From the NCBI GenBank assembly GCA_963575745.1, contig CAUYUJ010015024.1, positions 62,001-126,000 of the forward strand: a stretch of 64,000 nt of DNA. Reading direction: 5' to 3'. Below, piece by piece: positions 33,585-44,850 of this stretch; position 1 is the stretch's first letter, and every line of letters starts with the position of its first letter. Origin of the DNA: Prorocentrum cordatum (lineage: Eukaryota; Sar; Dinophyceae; Prorocentrales; Prorocentraceae). Below the pieces are notes generated by a model. The model worked only from the letters and a program-made list of their open reading frames with translations, searched no databases and was not told where the DNA came from. A program made the position numbers and the translations under genes.

Positions 33585-33859
33585 CTGAGGCGGTGACCGA
33601 CCGTGCGGCGAGGTCCTCGCGAACTCGGTCGTCGCACGGTCGGTCTAGAAGAAGAGAAAACGGCATGGAGCAGATGTTTGGCGCTCCGCGCGGATTTCTT
33701 GGATCCGCGCTGGGCACCCCCTGGCGCGCGGGGTTGCAGATCAAAGAGGTCCACGCGGAGCACCAAAAGTTTATGTTCATGTCTTGTTTCTTCTTCTGGA
33801 TCGACCGTGCGACGACCGAATTCGCAAAGATCTCGCCGCACGGTCGGTCACCACCTCAG
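33585..33859. repeat. 275-bp imperfect palindrome (MITE-like)
   Basis: The left arm from CTGAGGCGGTGACCGACCG matches the complement of the right arm ending in CGGTCGGTCACCACCTCAG. Matching continues through CTCGGTCGTCGCACGGTCG and AGAAGAAGA for about 75 bp, then more weakly to the centre. Both arms translate to related peptides (GRRTVGLEEE and GRRTVDPEEE), as expected for inverted copies. The centre holds the dispersed phrase GCGCGGATTTCTTGGATCCG. Confidence 0.8.
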
Positions 33860-34500
33860 TAGAGCAGCGCCGAGGGAGAAGCAGCTCAGAGAAAGGCTAG
33901 TTGAGGGAATGGCGTTTTTTCTTCTTCGATGGTCACCATGCAACTTTCGGAGCGCTGGCCTGCGGCGGCGGCGGCGCCACCTTGGGCGGAGCTGGCAGGG
34001 GCGGCGGCGGCCCTGCCGGCGAGGCTGCGTCCGCATCTGGCGGCGGCGCCGGCACGCTCCTGCGGGGGCGGCCGGCCGCCGTCGCCGAAGGAACTCGCCG
34101 TCAGCGCCAGCACGAGCAGGATCCTCCTCTTTCTTCTCTTTGTCCTCCTCCTCCTCCTCCCCCTCGCATGATCACATTGCTCACCCTTGACCAACCTGTG
34201 CATCACCATGTTCATTCACCATGTTCACCGCGTTCACCCAGGATGGATCTCGTCACGTCCCCTCACCATGACCATTACCATGATCATGGTCACCATCACG
34301 GCCATCATCATCACCATGATCATCATGTTCTCGCATGGCCTTCAAACTCCTCTCCCTGTGGCTGGGCCCGAAGCCATGGCACCAGTGGAGAGCAGCAGTT
34401 GCCTCGACCGCACATCGCATATAACAGCGGAGCGATGGTCCACCAAGTCAAGCGGGAGCTGAGGAAACCATCGCCGACGCGGCTACCTGCCCTGTGCTAG
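33860..34500. repeat. G/C-rich block and CCATGATCA-type His-coding repeats
   Basis: 33940-34110 is GGCGGC-rich without motif. 34180-34340 has recurring TCACCATG, CATGATCATGG and CATCACC phrases that read as His-rich peptide on the plus strand. No gene is assigned. Confidence 0.5.
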
Positions 34501-34533
34501 CGGAGGACGGCATAATTATATTCATTCGAAGCT

Positions 34534-34634
34534 GCGCGCGGATTTTTTGGATCGGCGCTGGAGCCCCCTCCCTGGCGCGCGGGGCGCGCCGGGGGTGCTG
34601 TCCACCGCCAATCCAAAAAATCCGCGCCGGGCTC
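34534..34634. repeat. 100-bp palindrome with GCGCGGATTTTTTGGATC arms
   Basis: The arm GCGCGGATTTTTTGGATCGGCG (34536-34557) pairs with CGCCAATCCAAAAAATCCGCGC near 34607-34628. The centre GGCGCGCGGGGCGCGCC is itself palindromic. The left half matches 33692-33738 and part of 60925-60970. Confidence 0.75.
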
Positions 34635-34768
34635 CGAAACCTGATGCTTATGCCGTTTTCTGCTTTTTCATTCAGCGAAGGCGACAGATCCGTGCAGCCA
34701 AGACAAGTGCTTGCGGCCCGCCGAAAGCTAGGGCGGGTGAGTCGTGCGCCAGGTTAGACAGGGAGGGA

Positions 34769-34833
34769 GGCTTGAGCGACAAATATACGGACATCTGTGA
34801 TTCATCTCTTGCACATTCTAAGGACAAGTCGGA
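34769..34833. repeat. Terminal direct repeat of outer retroelement, left
   Basis: 65 bp from GGCTTGAGCG to AAGTCGGA, about 88 percent identical by eye to 56700-56764, in the same orientation. The shared core is CGGACATCTGTGATTCATCT. The two copies bracket all coding parts of the tyrosine-recombinase element. Confidence 0.75.
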
Positions 34834-35011
34834 AATTCCCAACGCGTCCATATGTTTTACAGAACTCTCATGTGTGTCATCCGCATGTGGCGACCTTGCT
34901 GACAGCACAACTCCGAAACACACACGCCGGCGTGAGACACACACACACAACGCACATGACAGATCCGTGCCGACCTTCGAGGCACCAGAAGTCGCCATCG
35001 GTTCTCAGCCG

Positions 35012-35760
35012 TCAGCGCGGCCCGGGGTCATTCGCACGGAAGGGGTACAGGCGGAGGGTATGCCGAAAAAACACGATCGAATGCAGCGTCATGGAACACA
35101 TCGGCCATTCGATTTGAGAGCATCTGGGGGTAGGCGGCAGCACGAGCAGTCCAGTGAATGCCCAGGCCGTCTCGACCCTGGAGAATCCGGTGCTTCTTTC
35201 CAGAGAACGAGCAGATGCCACGGACAGCTTGCAACGCTTACACAATTCGCCGGCTCTCGGCAGCAGGAAGCACCTCAGCCTAGTAGGTTCACACAAGGGA
35301 GTGCCCCAGCCGCAGCAATTAGTGACACTGTCGCGGACCCCGGGCCAGCGGAGAACCTGAACGGCAGCTTCAATTTTCCACATGTCGGATGACTGAGGAT
35401 TCTCCTATAAAAAAGTACCCGCATCTGCTTGCAGCAAATAGAAATCTGAATGGACACCTGAAACAGTCTGTTGCCCTCGTCTACTATACTCTGCATATGG
35501 GGAGGGAGAGAGGGGAGGCCACAGGGAGCTGGCGACGATCTAATTGCACGATGGCCTCCCCGGGCAATGGGGAATGATTTGCACGGCGCGCCTGCCAGCA
35601 ACCCGAGACATTTGTCGGACTTGAGGATTCGTGCGATGCGCTTCAAGACGGGAGGCCTCAAAGTCACCTCGGGGCCTTGGATCACATCGAAAGAGTCGGC
35701 TCTGAAACCGCGACGGCGCAGCGACTTGGAGAAGTGTTCAGGGCCTGAGAAGATTTCCAT
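35012..35760 (-). pseudogene. C5-methyltransferase-like domain of the outer element
   Basis: Motif I is EIFSGPEHFSKSLRRRGF; motif IV region is LLAGAPCKSFPIAR with the Pro-Cys pair. After a frameshift near 35400, the frame 35012-35383 contains VTNCCGWGTPLCEPTRLRCF and a Cys-containing tail like those of related dinoflagellate proteins. It follows the recombinase. Methylation of element DNA is the plausible role. The copy has no single intact frame. Confidence 0.6.
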
Positions 35761-35796
35761 GGCGAAAAAACTAGTGTCTCTTGGCGCGGGGACCGC

Positions 35797-36290
35797 TCAA
35801 GCGTTGGCGGATAGCGAGGCGGCGGCGGGCAGCGAGGGCAGCTCGGCCTCGGCCTGGAGGCAGTAGCTCTTGGCCGAGGGCTCCATCAAGCTCCGCGCAG
35901 CTTGGATGAGGCCCCGCTTCTCGTAGCGCCTGACCGAGCTGGGCCGACGCCGCCTGCCTCGCCGCCGCACCTCCTGCAACGAGATCCTTTCCGTGAAGCG
36001 GTCGATAGACGCGCCGCTGTGCCGAGCCGTGCACAGCGCGGGCATCAGCTTGTCCAGGCACAGCGCATGGGTCGCGCGCTCGAACATCTCCTCGGCCTCC
36101 GTCATGGTGCAGCTCCAGAGGGAACTGCTGGGCGGGCCCTGCGCCAGCCATGCCAGGAGGCCCCCTAGCCAGGGCCGCGCAAAGTCCACTGTCTCGTCCA
36201 TCTCGCCAGTCTTGCTGGGCCTCTTCATGTAGTCGGGGTTGATGTGGATTGTTACCTTGGGCATCTGCGCACGATGAGGGATGACCTGGC
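35797..36290 (-). pseudogene. Tyrosine recombinase domain of the outer element
   Basis: In the frame ending at 35797: PSKTGEMDETVDF (beta-hairpin Lys region), MTEAEEMFERAT, then RHSGASIDR and, about 20 residues on, RRRRPSSVRRYEK. This spacing of a His/Arg box followed by a terminal Tyr matches YR enzymes of DIRS-like elements. The usual Trp of RGRW reads Arg here (RRRGRRRR). It would circularise or integrate the element DNA. Confidence 0.65.
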
Positions 36291-36649
36291 CACGCGTCAA
36301 GCGGAACGCCTCGCCTGTCTCAAACGGGCGTGGCGCGAGCCCCGGCGCGTCGGCCTCCGAGGCGCCAAGGGCTGCAGGGGGGCCCGCGTCGCTGGGGGGG
36401 CCCCAAGCGCACTGCGCTTCAGTCGCCTGGTCGGCAGGGGCGCCGCGGCGCAGCGGGGCCGCAGCGGCCGCGCCGGCCCCGGGGCGGTCGAGTCCAGGCG
36501 GGCCCGCGAGGGCCGCGGACAAGCCGATGCCGTGCCGACTGTCGCCCTCGGGGCCCCGGGCCGAGCCGCGGCGGCGACGGAGCTGTCGCCCCCGCGCCGC
36601 GGTCTCGCGCCAGCCGGCCCCAGGTGCAGCGCGCCCTCCAGCACCTTCG

Positions 36650-37226
36650 CGGGCGCGGTTGTCACGGTCGGCCGCATTGAACTCGCTGGGAACCCATCGT
36701 CGATGCATGCGGGCCCCCGAAGCGAGAGTCAGAGCGGCCCCTCGGCGCAAGATATTGAGCAGAAATGTATCACGGAAGCGTCCTTCAGATAGAGCAAATG
36801 CGCGTGCTAGGTTGCCCCCCGAGACCGCGCGCCTCTTCCCCCAGGAGTCCGCGTCCGACAAGATCAGCTCCGCGGCGTGTAAGTCTCCTCTTGCTTCCTT
36901 GCGATGCATAGGCCCCTTCCCAAAAAGCGGCGAGTAGTGCATGGTCGCCCAGGTAATGCGGCGGATGGCGTGCGTCGACGCTTCAGGGAATTTCGTTAAT
37001 TCGACCCCCTTGCAATAGGACAGGCGGGTGTGCATCGAGCTCGGCGACCTCGGCCGCGCGGGCCGCGCTGTCGCGCGGCCGCCAGCCCCCGTCGGCCTCG
37101 CGTGCGCGGCGGAAGCGCCACCGCTCGTGCCAACGACCAGCTCTCTGCGCGTCCGACAGCTCCCACTCGCCCACGACAGATGCGCGGCCCGTCCCGCAGG
37201 CGTCCGCCATGACAACCTTTGTGGAC
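36650..37226 (-). pseudogene. RNase H domain of the outer element
   Basis: Begins at the copia insertion edge with STKVVMADACGTG (first catalytic Asp), then GRWHERWRFRR. It continues in another frame with ARGDLHAAELILSDADSWGKR, FRDTFLLNILRRG and RRWVPSEFNAAD, which is the typical end of this RNase H. The last codons before the insert are on the right flank at 53393. Confidence 0.7.
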
Positions 37227-37231
37227 CACTC
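37227..37231. repeat. Target-site duplication CACTC, left copy
   Basis: CACTC recurs at 53388-53392. Joining the flanks with one copy gives the coding-strand junction GCC GAG TGG TCC ACA, in frame on both sides. Alignment ambiguity means the duplication could be 3-5 bp. Confidence 0.85.
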
Positions 37232-37497
37232 AGTCTGAAATGACTATGGTAAGTCAAATAGCATCCGATTCCATGGGAAGCGGATGGCAGATAGCGTCCA
37301 AAGCCATGCTGTGTTGGTTCAGTATGGGGAGTGGACGGATAAGATAGGATAAGATCGATGTAGTGATCTTTCCAGCACATAGCGAACACACGCAGTGTCC
37401 GGGCAAATAGGGCGCGCGTGCCTTGAGCCAAAGGCAACGGCGCGCGAGCTATACTCCCGATCCTCTATAACATCCCCCAAAGAGCTACCCTTAAAGT
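37232..37497 (-). repeat. 3' LTR of the 16.2-kb copia element
   Basis: 266 bp, about 95-96 percent identical to 53123-53387 (11 substitutions and one 1-bp indel counted by eye). It begins AGTCTGAAAT and ends CTTAAAGT on the plus strand. The ends are not TG..CA. The next two bases CA are also shared by both copies, which permits an alternative end at 37499. Confidence 0.9.
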
Positions 37498-37952
37498 CAG
37501 GAGGGGAGGAGACGGTGAGTATAGCCGCGCAGCCGTTAGGCTCTACAAAGGCCGCGCGCGCAACTATTTGCAAGAAAAACAGTGCGTATAGTCTGGCCTA
37601 ACACCAGGCTGTAAGGCGAGTTTCCTCGCAAAGCATTTTCACGCATACGCAAGATAGCCCCTTGGACATCAAAGGGCTATCGGCCCGGCTAGAGGTGAGC
37701 CAAACAGGCTATACCTCTCCAAGCAAAAAGGTATTAAAGGAAAGAGCCTGAATCAATCTGAACAGGCTCGTTGCCAAGCTTGAAAAGTCAGGCTCGTTTC
37801 CGAGCAACTAGGAGGGCGCCTCTGTGTTAGGCGCCCGTACTGGCAAACTGGACCGCGGGGGCAACAAGGACAGACTAAAACTGATTTGACTTAGGCTTAC
37901 TTCTGTCCTCAGGACCCCGAAAGGGAACAAACTGCTTCACGTCATATTTGAA
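37498..37952 (-). other. 3' untranslated region of element 3
   Basis: Lies between the RNase H stop (37953-37955) and the 3' LTR. It holds three GNRA hairpins (37616, 37766, 37792), a GGGCGCC/GGCGCCC hairpin (37814-37836) and an AGAGGT/ACCTCT hairpin (37691-37718). Directly inside the LTR the coding strand is pyrimidine-rich (TCTCCTCCCCTCCTG) where a polypurine tract would be expected. Confidence 0.7.
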
Positions 37953-40125
37953 TTACTGAGTGCCTGACACCACTTCCAAAAGCGGCTCCCGATCGAAACT
38001 CCCCTTTGTATGCCCATCTGCGGTCATGTCTCTAGTATCACACCACTGCACGTTATGCACTAGACCTATATCCATGAGCTCATGGTATCCAGCTGATATG
38101 TCCCAGCAAAGTCCGTTCCGTCGGTATATTAAGATCTTTGCTGGATAGCGATTTGTATACAGACTCAGCGTCTATAGCAAGGGAGACTTTGATAGCTAGG
38201 CCTCCAACTTCACGCATATCTCGTAGTGGTCGTGGAGCAAGTGCCCCTGCCTTGAGCTCGTGGAGAGTGATGAGCGTGGGATAACATTCATCGAGATTGC
38301 GTGCAGCTGCAAGTGCCTCAGCGGCATAGCTGGACCTCACCTGCAATCGGTGTGTTTTGCATAGTCCGTCGCAAAGGTGAATGACGGATTTGCCTTGAGG
38401 CGAGTTTCCTCGCCGTAATACGTTAGCCCCACGGATGCCGCAGCCCTTGGTCTCATCGTCTTCCTCCCCGGTGAGCTTCCGATACCCCGAATCACTGTGC
38501 ATGTCTACTTCATTCGTCGGTTTCATCTGGGGGGAGGTGATGCGTTTCGGGCTGCTGATCAGCTTTCGCGTCGCAGCATACAGTCGTCTGACTTGTAAGT
38601 TGGTGGGCTCTTGGATCTTCTGGAGAGAGACCACATACACCATAAGCCAGACTTGAATAAGAAGGGCATAGGCGAGAGCTCCACGCAGGCTAACGATTAT
38701 GTCGGTGATGAGTTTGGTAGCTTTGGCGTCAGCCGCCGCTCCCGTAAGTTCAGGGTGTGTGATAGGACGTAGTTGTATAATGTACTCGTCATGATCCATG
38801 ATCACATCCCCTTGTTCATTCTTAGTGTAGCGAACGGCGCAGTTCGTATAATAATGTCTGTTGAGTTTGAATTTGCCAAACACCTTCTCGACACGTTGTA
38901 CACAAGCATCTACGTTTTTCTCTAGGCCTGTCATGTTGATATCGTCGACATGTTTTGCCGTTAACAGATCCTGACTGAATTCAAGCTCAGGATCGTAACT
39001 TGTCGGCGTGAGGCCTATTGCTCGTGTAGTCGTACGAAGCTTGAGGGAGAACGCTCTTGGGGCGCCCCTTGTACCCGTTCCTGGCTTGAGGCGCCCGAGG
39101 CAGTGTCGGCTTTCATCGTGAGAAGAGAAGCCTGGTAGTGCACGAAGCACCTGGGCACTTCCTGGTGGAGTGAAGCAAACCATGCGAGTTTCCTCGCCGG
39201 TGGCATGAGCAAGTTCCTCATAGGTCAGACCTTTGAGGAACGCTTTGTCGACATCCATAGATGCTAAGATCCATCCTGGATGACATGCCGCCTCACTTGC
39301 CAGGGGCCTCTGGGACTGTCTTCGAGCAGTTCCTGAGAAAGTTTCTACATCGAACGCCTCCGTGTCCATGAATCCGCGAAGGACAAGTCTGAGACGGATG
39401 GTTTTGACGTTCTCGGTGCCTGCCTTCACAAACTTCCACTTGTATACATACCTGGATGTCATGATGTTGGAAGCTGTAGATAGGTCATACACCTCAACGC
39501 ACCGGTTATCAAGCCAGATCTTGAGTTCGGTGTACAAAACTTCACTAACCTCTTTAGGGTGTGCTGCTATATCGGCTTTGGTGAGTAAGTCGTCTTCCTT
39601 GACTGACACAGCACGTTTAGCAGCCGATGATACATATACTCTCATCGTTGCGACCATATCAGTTTCAAGCTGTGGAAGTTGGGTCTGATCCAACACTGCC
39701 TTTGACATTTCTGGTGTGAAACCTAACTCAACATATGGACCATGTTCATCACTGTCAAGAGAATAGCCCTCGTCAGGTGTAGTCGAGCATAGAGAGATAA
39801 GACAGGGCTCTTGTGGTTCAGGCTCGTCTCCGAGCATTTCCGACACTACGGCATCTTCCTCGTCCACGGATGCTGAGACCAAAACACATTGGTCGGGCAG
39901 CATAGTTGTTGGGACGCAGTAGAGATGATCGTCGGTAACCGCTGTGGGATGAAGGTCCATACGTAACTCATCGTACCACTCCTCCATCATCATAGCCTCG
40001 ATGTCATGTTCCTCGCGTTCTTCGTAGATTGTAGACAGGCGACCTTCACTTGGTGATGAAGCACCTGAAATGTCTGGTGGAGGCCTGTCTCCGGGCTGGT
40101 CGTGTCCTCCAGGCGTTGGGCCCAA
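37953..40125 (-). pseudogene. RT/RNase H of element 3
   Basis: The frame ending at 38080 holds RYVYKWKFVKAG, the motif A Asp in LASMDVDKAFLKGLTYEEL, AKHVDDINMTG as motif C (HVDD, common for this group) and the RNase H start VDMHSDSGYRKLTGEEDDE. A stop at 38080 breaks the RNase H; one base further the frame continues with WCDTRDMTADGHTKGSF and ends at 37953, completing the domain. RT catalytic residues look intact. The frame opens at TTG (40125) inside an acidic linker, so the true start is upstream in the polyprotein. Confidence 0.85.
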
Positions 40126-40207
40126 GTGCTGATACTTGGCAAGGTCATCATGGAATCCGAGGGAAGGAACATGTGACGTCAGGCACTGGATGAGTCTGGA
40201 GTGAGTG

Positions 40208-40612
40208 CTACCAATGATTTGAGATGTTCAGGCCGGTGCCCACACACTCATAATAGTGGAAGGCTGGGTTGACATCGTTGTCGTAGTGGCTCAGTGTAGA
40301 CCCGGTGGCGTACTTTACTGCAGGTAAATTAGACACGCTCTTGGCCAATCTCACGGCTACTACACGTTCAACTCGGATATAATTTCGCACGAGATACTGT
40401 AGTGCAAGATGTACGCGCGGGTGGAACTTGCTGTCGTCCGAAAGATTGAGGTTTCCCTCGTAGTCTGGAATATAGCCAAAGACTTTGGCAGGTTTCCCTG
40501 CACCAAGGTGTGCCACATATGTAAGGACGGTTTGCATGGCCATGTTGCCCATGCCAAGTTCCCTGGTAAGGAGGCATTCAATGTATAGCGTGTGGCGAGC
40601 ATCAGGGTACAT
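40208..40612 (-). CDS. Unassigned polyprotein segment between integrase and RT
   Basis: A 134-residue open frame starting MYPDARHTLYIECLLTREL, with balanced composition and one GNRA hairpin (40488). It lies where copia polyproteins carry the linker between integrase and RT. No domain recognised. Confidence 0.4.
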   Translation of the reverse strand: MYPDARHTLYIECLLTRELGMGNMAMQTVLTYVAHLGAGKPAKVFGYIPDYEGNLNLSDDSKFHPRVHLALQYLVRNYIRVERVVAVRLAKSVSNLPAVKYATGSTLSHYDNDVNPAFHYYECVGTGLNISNHW

Positions 40613-40730
40613 TACAATTACCTCACGTTATCCTGCCTTGACGACGAGGTTCTTGTTCAGGCACGTTACGGATCACAAGAAACGGGCCATTCCAGCCTCC
40701 ATGGTCGTCCTTAGTGGCTGTAAGCCAGTG

Positions 40731-42430
40731 TTAGTCGACCAAGTCCCCTGCTGAGTAAAGGCGAGCACCATCTGGGGCCGTCTTAGCCCTGAGAGCACGA
40801 TTTGTCTTAGCTACCGCCGTGGCTTGAGTTATTGCTTCCAGGCTAACTTCCCTCACGCGGCGTTCTCGTTCGTGGCCTGACGTCCCGGGCCCCTTAGGGA
40901 AGTCGAGGGTGTCGGGGACAGGAAGAAAGGAGGGCTGTCGCCCAGTGCGTGCCTGGCATGGCGATACTCCGTTGTGAAACGTGAGAGCGTTGGTGACGAA
41001 GATGCCTTCAGCCAATACTCTAGTAAATACAACAGGGATGTTGTGTCTGTTCAGCTCTTCCCCAATCATATGGAGAGTACCCCTAAGAATGCCGTTGCGT
41101 GACTCGGTCGAGGTCGCGCGTTGGCCAGGCGCTCGGATACGAAGTGCCGTACCCTTGTTCGCCATCATGACCTTGGCAGTGTCATTGTTGAGGGCGCCTT
41201 CTCCATCTGAATACAAGACTTTGAAGGGTCCATGATAGGCAATCCAGCAGTAGTGGTCGGCGTCGAGTATAGTGTCACGTTCTCTATCAGAAATCTCTTG
41301 GCCTGCTGCCAGGCGGATACATCGGTCCATAATATGAAATACTGTTCGTCTCTTGTGAAACATGAGATCTACTTCGCCTTCGTCAAGCCAATTTCCAGGA
41401 AGGCTTGCGGAGGGTAGCGTAGAATTTCCTGGACGTTCCCATGCTCTACATTCCCGACATGTGTCACAGATTTCTTTGATCATATTTAATCGAACGCTGT
41501 CCAGTCCCACTTTGTCTAGGATCAGCCTCATCTTGGGTTCCTTCGCATGATGCCACCGCAAGTGCAATTTACGGAGTTCCTTTTTGACTACGTGAGGTTC
41601 GTGACTACGGAGGTTTTGCAGACTGTGTTGGATGTCAAATCTTGTCCAGTCGGGCAGCCGTGGAGCCCCAGAGCCGGTTGAGGCAAGAGGGTTCCTCGTG
41701 GCTCTCCGCAGTCGGTCTCCTTCGTCGACTGCATCTGGTGGCGGTGGTACGCCTTGTAGGCGACCACGGCGGGCCGCTACTTGCGGCGGCTCGCCTGAAG
41801 ACGCGGAGGGCGTGTTTCCACGCTCGGGCGCGTCTCGCAGTATGTCGTAACTGCTGGCGCCAGATGTAGGATCTGTATTCCCAAAGGCTCGTGGTCGCGG
41901 TGGCCTGGCGTGAGCGCCCTGACGACCGCCCGATGCCGAAGATTGGCCCTCCCCAGGCTTCGGCAAGGGCTTCCACCAAGCCGGCGCATTGCTGCCCTCG
42001 GGGTCATGATCATCTGGGAGTCTGAACGGCTCGGCAAAACGGCATTTGCAGGGCTCAGTGTCGAGGTGGTTCTTAACACCCTTGCTTCTCGTAAGGTCCC
42101 TTTGGCATGCAGGACATGGCCAGTATACAGAGATAGAGTCATGATACTTACACTGTGTAGGATCTCTGTTGTGACTGGGACTGTCCTTTCGGGCATTGTC
42201 GACGCATGCCGGGCATGTAGCCAATTTTGGGATGATACGATCGCCGATGCGTCTCATACCTTCTCCTGGTTCAGCTTGATCAGGGAGGTCAGCAGGGTAA
42301 GCATGCGCAGTGCGTGTAGGCGCGTCTCCGCGCGTGGTGTCGATGGCTTTCGCTAAATAGACGGCTTCCACAAAGGCAGACGGCAGTCGTCGAGTGTATT
42401 GTGCCAGTGAAAGCTCCGTTGCACGGTTGT
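40731..42430 (-). CDS. Integrase of element 3
   Basis: One open frame (40731-42668) contains a Cys/His cluster upstream (CPACQRDLTRSKGVKNHL, TEPCKC), then the HHCC zinc region (HLRWHHA to CDTCREC), first catalytic Asp in EVDLMFHKR, second in LYSDGEGALNND and Glu in STESRNGIL. DD35E is complete in one frame, so this part could still be functional. The C-terminal stretch (RVREVSLEAITQATAVAKTNRALRAK truncated here to its head RVREVSLEA) leads into the RT linker. Confidence 0.8.
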
Positions 42431-42975
42431 GCGTGCACATGCTGACCAGTGCATTTGAGTCGCTCAAAGGGTTTAAGAATCGTCTCGTCGTTGCTGGTGA
42501 TATTTGTCGGCTTCTTGATATAGTCACCAGCCGTATCTTTAAGTCCCGTCGCACATTGGTCGATGTGTACGGTTGTGAGATGTGGTCGATTGGCAAGTTC
42601 TTTCCAAGGGGAAATATCGCCCACCCATGTTCCTGTGGGTTGTTCGCGTACAAACCACCTCCGTGCATTATCTTGAGTAACAGCTATTTTGCCACAATCA
42701 GTTATGTGTGGCAAATCTTCTTTATGATGCTGCTCCCAAGTGCTATGGTTGGCTTTGTAGTTGTAGTAGGATGGTGGTCCTGTGGTGCGGCAACTGGGCT
42801 GTAGTATGGCTACTCGTACGTGGCATACTGCGAAGTAATGGTCTACAGCTCGCTGCACCGAGGGATCTCCAAGGTCGACGCATGTGGTCTTGTCTAAGTT
42901 GCCTCCTGAAGAGAGACCCCTTGAGAAGGCAAGCTCTGAAATGCCACCCTCACCTCCGCAAAGCTCCAACATATC
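42430..42975 (-). CDS. C5-methyltransferase-like domain of element 3
   Basis: In the frame 42289-44340: MLELCGGEGGISELAFSRG fits SAM-binding motif I, ILQPSCRTTG fits the catalytic Pro-Ser-Cys of motif IV, and FVREQPTGTW sits where ENV of motif VI is expected. The order and spacing match C5-methyltransferase-like folds with diverged motif VI. A frameshift near 42430 joins it to the integrase frame. A TA microsatellite (43015-43036) lies just upstream in frame. Confidence 0.6.
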
Positions 42976-44850
42976 CACGCAATTAATGTGACCATAGCAT
43001 AGAGTAGCTACTATGCTATATATATATATATATATGTCCGCGTGTGTGTCGGGCATAGATGTGGGGAGGGTAAGGAACAGGTCATCTTCCTCATCTGAGC
43101 TTATCAGCTCAACAGGAACGTCAGTGCTCCAGGTCGCCATAAGATCCTGTCCGAGTCCTGACAAGTCGTCACCGCAATCATCGCTTCCGTCTGCAACGTG
43201 CTTTTTGATGCGGCGAGGCTTGATGCCTGCCTCCTTTTCGGCTTTGAGCCTTTTCTTCTGTTTGATACGCGACTCCGTAGGTAAGACTTGCTCGTCTTGT
43301 TCACCGGTCTGTGTGCCCATCGTCGTTGATGAGTGGGTACCTGCTTTAATCGCCAGAGTCGGGAGGGGACAAGGACAGTCATCTATGATGACGCGTCTAG
43401 GTTTCTGTGGTGATTGAGTAGGCTCGTTTCCGAGCATGACCGTTTCCTCGGGCTGCCAGTACATCCGTGGACTGATGTTGGCAACCCCTGTAGGTAGTGG
43501 TGCATGCCAATCATATCCTGTTGGTTGATCGGCTACTGCGATATCCTGAATAATCGCGTTGGTATCCAGGTTGATTGTTCCACGTCGGATGACATCAGAC
43601 CATTTCGGTCCTCCTTTATTGGTCGTCACATAGTGATGTATGTTGTGATCCGTACGTGTATAGGTGTTCAAGTATATCAGCACGTTTCCGTGCGTAGTGC
43701 TGCTCCCAGGATTTTGGTCGTTGAGGTGACGGATAAGTGTGCTGCGTATCTGAGCTATCCATTCAGCATGTCGCACCGCTTGGCCGTACCAATCCAACAC
43801 ATGTTGTGGTATCGCCAATTTGCACGTACATGCCCACAACTCAGAGCTAATCGGTATTGATGTGGCTACCTGCATATCGGTACCACTCGGTGTATTGTCT
43901 TGCATATTAAACCTGATACCGAAATGACATAACCGCATCCGTACTACCGTCAACTTAAGATCTTCCAGAGTATCACGTATTGGGGGTAGCTTCCAAACGT
44001 ATCCTGGGGGGCCAAACGCAATGATTTTCATGCGGAGCTTCTTGGCTGTTGTCAGAAGGTTTTGCATGCGAGACCAGTGTGGGGCTACTCTCTTTCCTGG
44101 GGTTCGTACGTGCCAGTCACCCGGGGTACTAACCCATATTAGAGCATAGTCCCCACTGATCACTGCACCCAGGTAATCTGTGCCCACAGTCGTCATGAAC
44201 TCATTGCGGGAAATGCGATCACAGATATAACCTCGGGTGCGGAGGTCAGCGCAAGCCTCTCTCGCATCTTCGATGACGAAAGCTCTTTTAGCATGGCAGG
44301 TTGCCCCGCTGTCCTTGTTACCCCCTGGCCTTTCAGCCATTCGGCAAGGCGACGAGGGGGCAGCGTCGCCCTGCCATCTTCAAGATAAAGAAGATGCGCC
44401 TGCAACGTCTGCCAGCATCTGGGCTTCCCTCAGATGCTGGAGCTCAGCCCTGCAGCGCGCGGTAGCCTCAGAGGCGGATTGTTCCGCAAACGTGGCCAGC
44501 GTGGACGGATTATCCACTAGCTGCTTCAATGGGCCTTTCGGCCTTGCGTCGTTGACCGTCTGCAGCTCATGGTTCGAGTATCCCAGCACTATCTTCCGGC
44601 GGGACCGTGCAGCATCCATGGGTACAAGTCCGCCATGCTGGGCCAGTGTCCTTGCTACGAAGCAATCGAACGTCTCCAGATCATCGATGCTGTCGCCTCT
44701 CATCGTCGCTTTGGCGAGTGTCGCCAGCAACCCCTGAGGCAGTATTCCCTTTAATTGTTGGCGCTCTTGCGCAGGGGTCGGCTCGCCTGTCAGCACCGTC
44801 TGGAACGATGTTGTACTTGTGCTCGAGGCGGTTTGCCCCGCGGCTCCAAA
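42976..44850 (-). CDS. Polyprotein linker between protease and methyltransferase-like domain
   Basis: Continuation of the protease frame after stops at 44851 and 44380; the frame from ATG 44340 is then open. It includes a segment with alternating hydrophobic residues (YALIWVSTPGDWHV, MKIIAFGPPGYVWKLPP), a Lys/Arg-rich tract (RIKQKKRLKAEKEAGIKPRR) that could be a nuclear localisation signal, and an acidic tract. The repeat-encoded IYIYIY precedes the methyltransferase-like domain. Function unknown. Confidence 0.5.

Noticed and set aside
34180-34340. His-rich ORF as a metal-binding protein
   Set aside because: It is built of CATCACC and CATGATC repeats with no start context or flanking coding sequence.
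35797-37437. A single 546-codon ORF reading from the 3' LTR into the recombinase
   Set aside because: The first ~70 residues are LTR and the next part is out of frame with RNase H. Only the recombinase part and the RNase H end are real domains.
40545-40560. CCATGTTGCCCATGCC as another hairpin
   Set aside because: The arms are direct, not inverted, repeats and do not pair.
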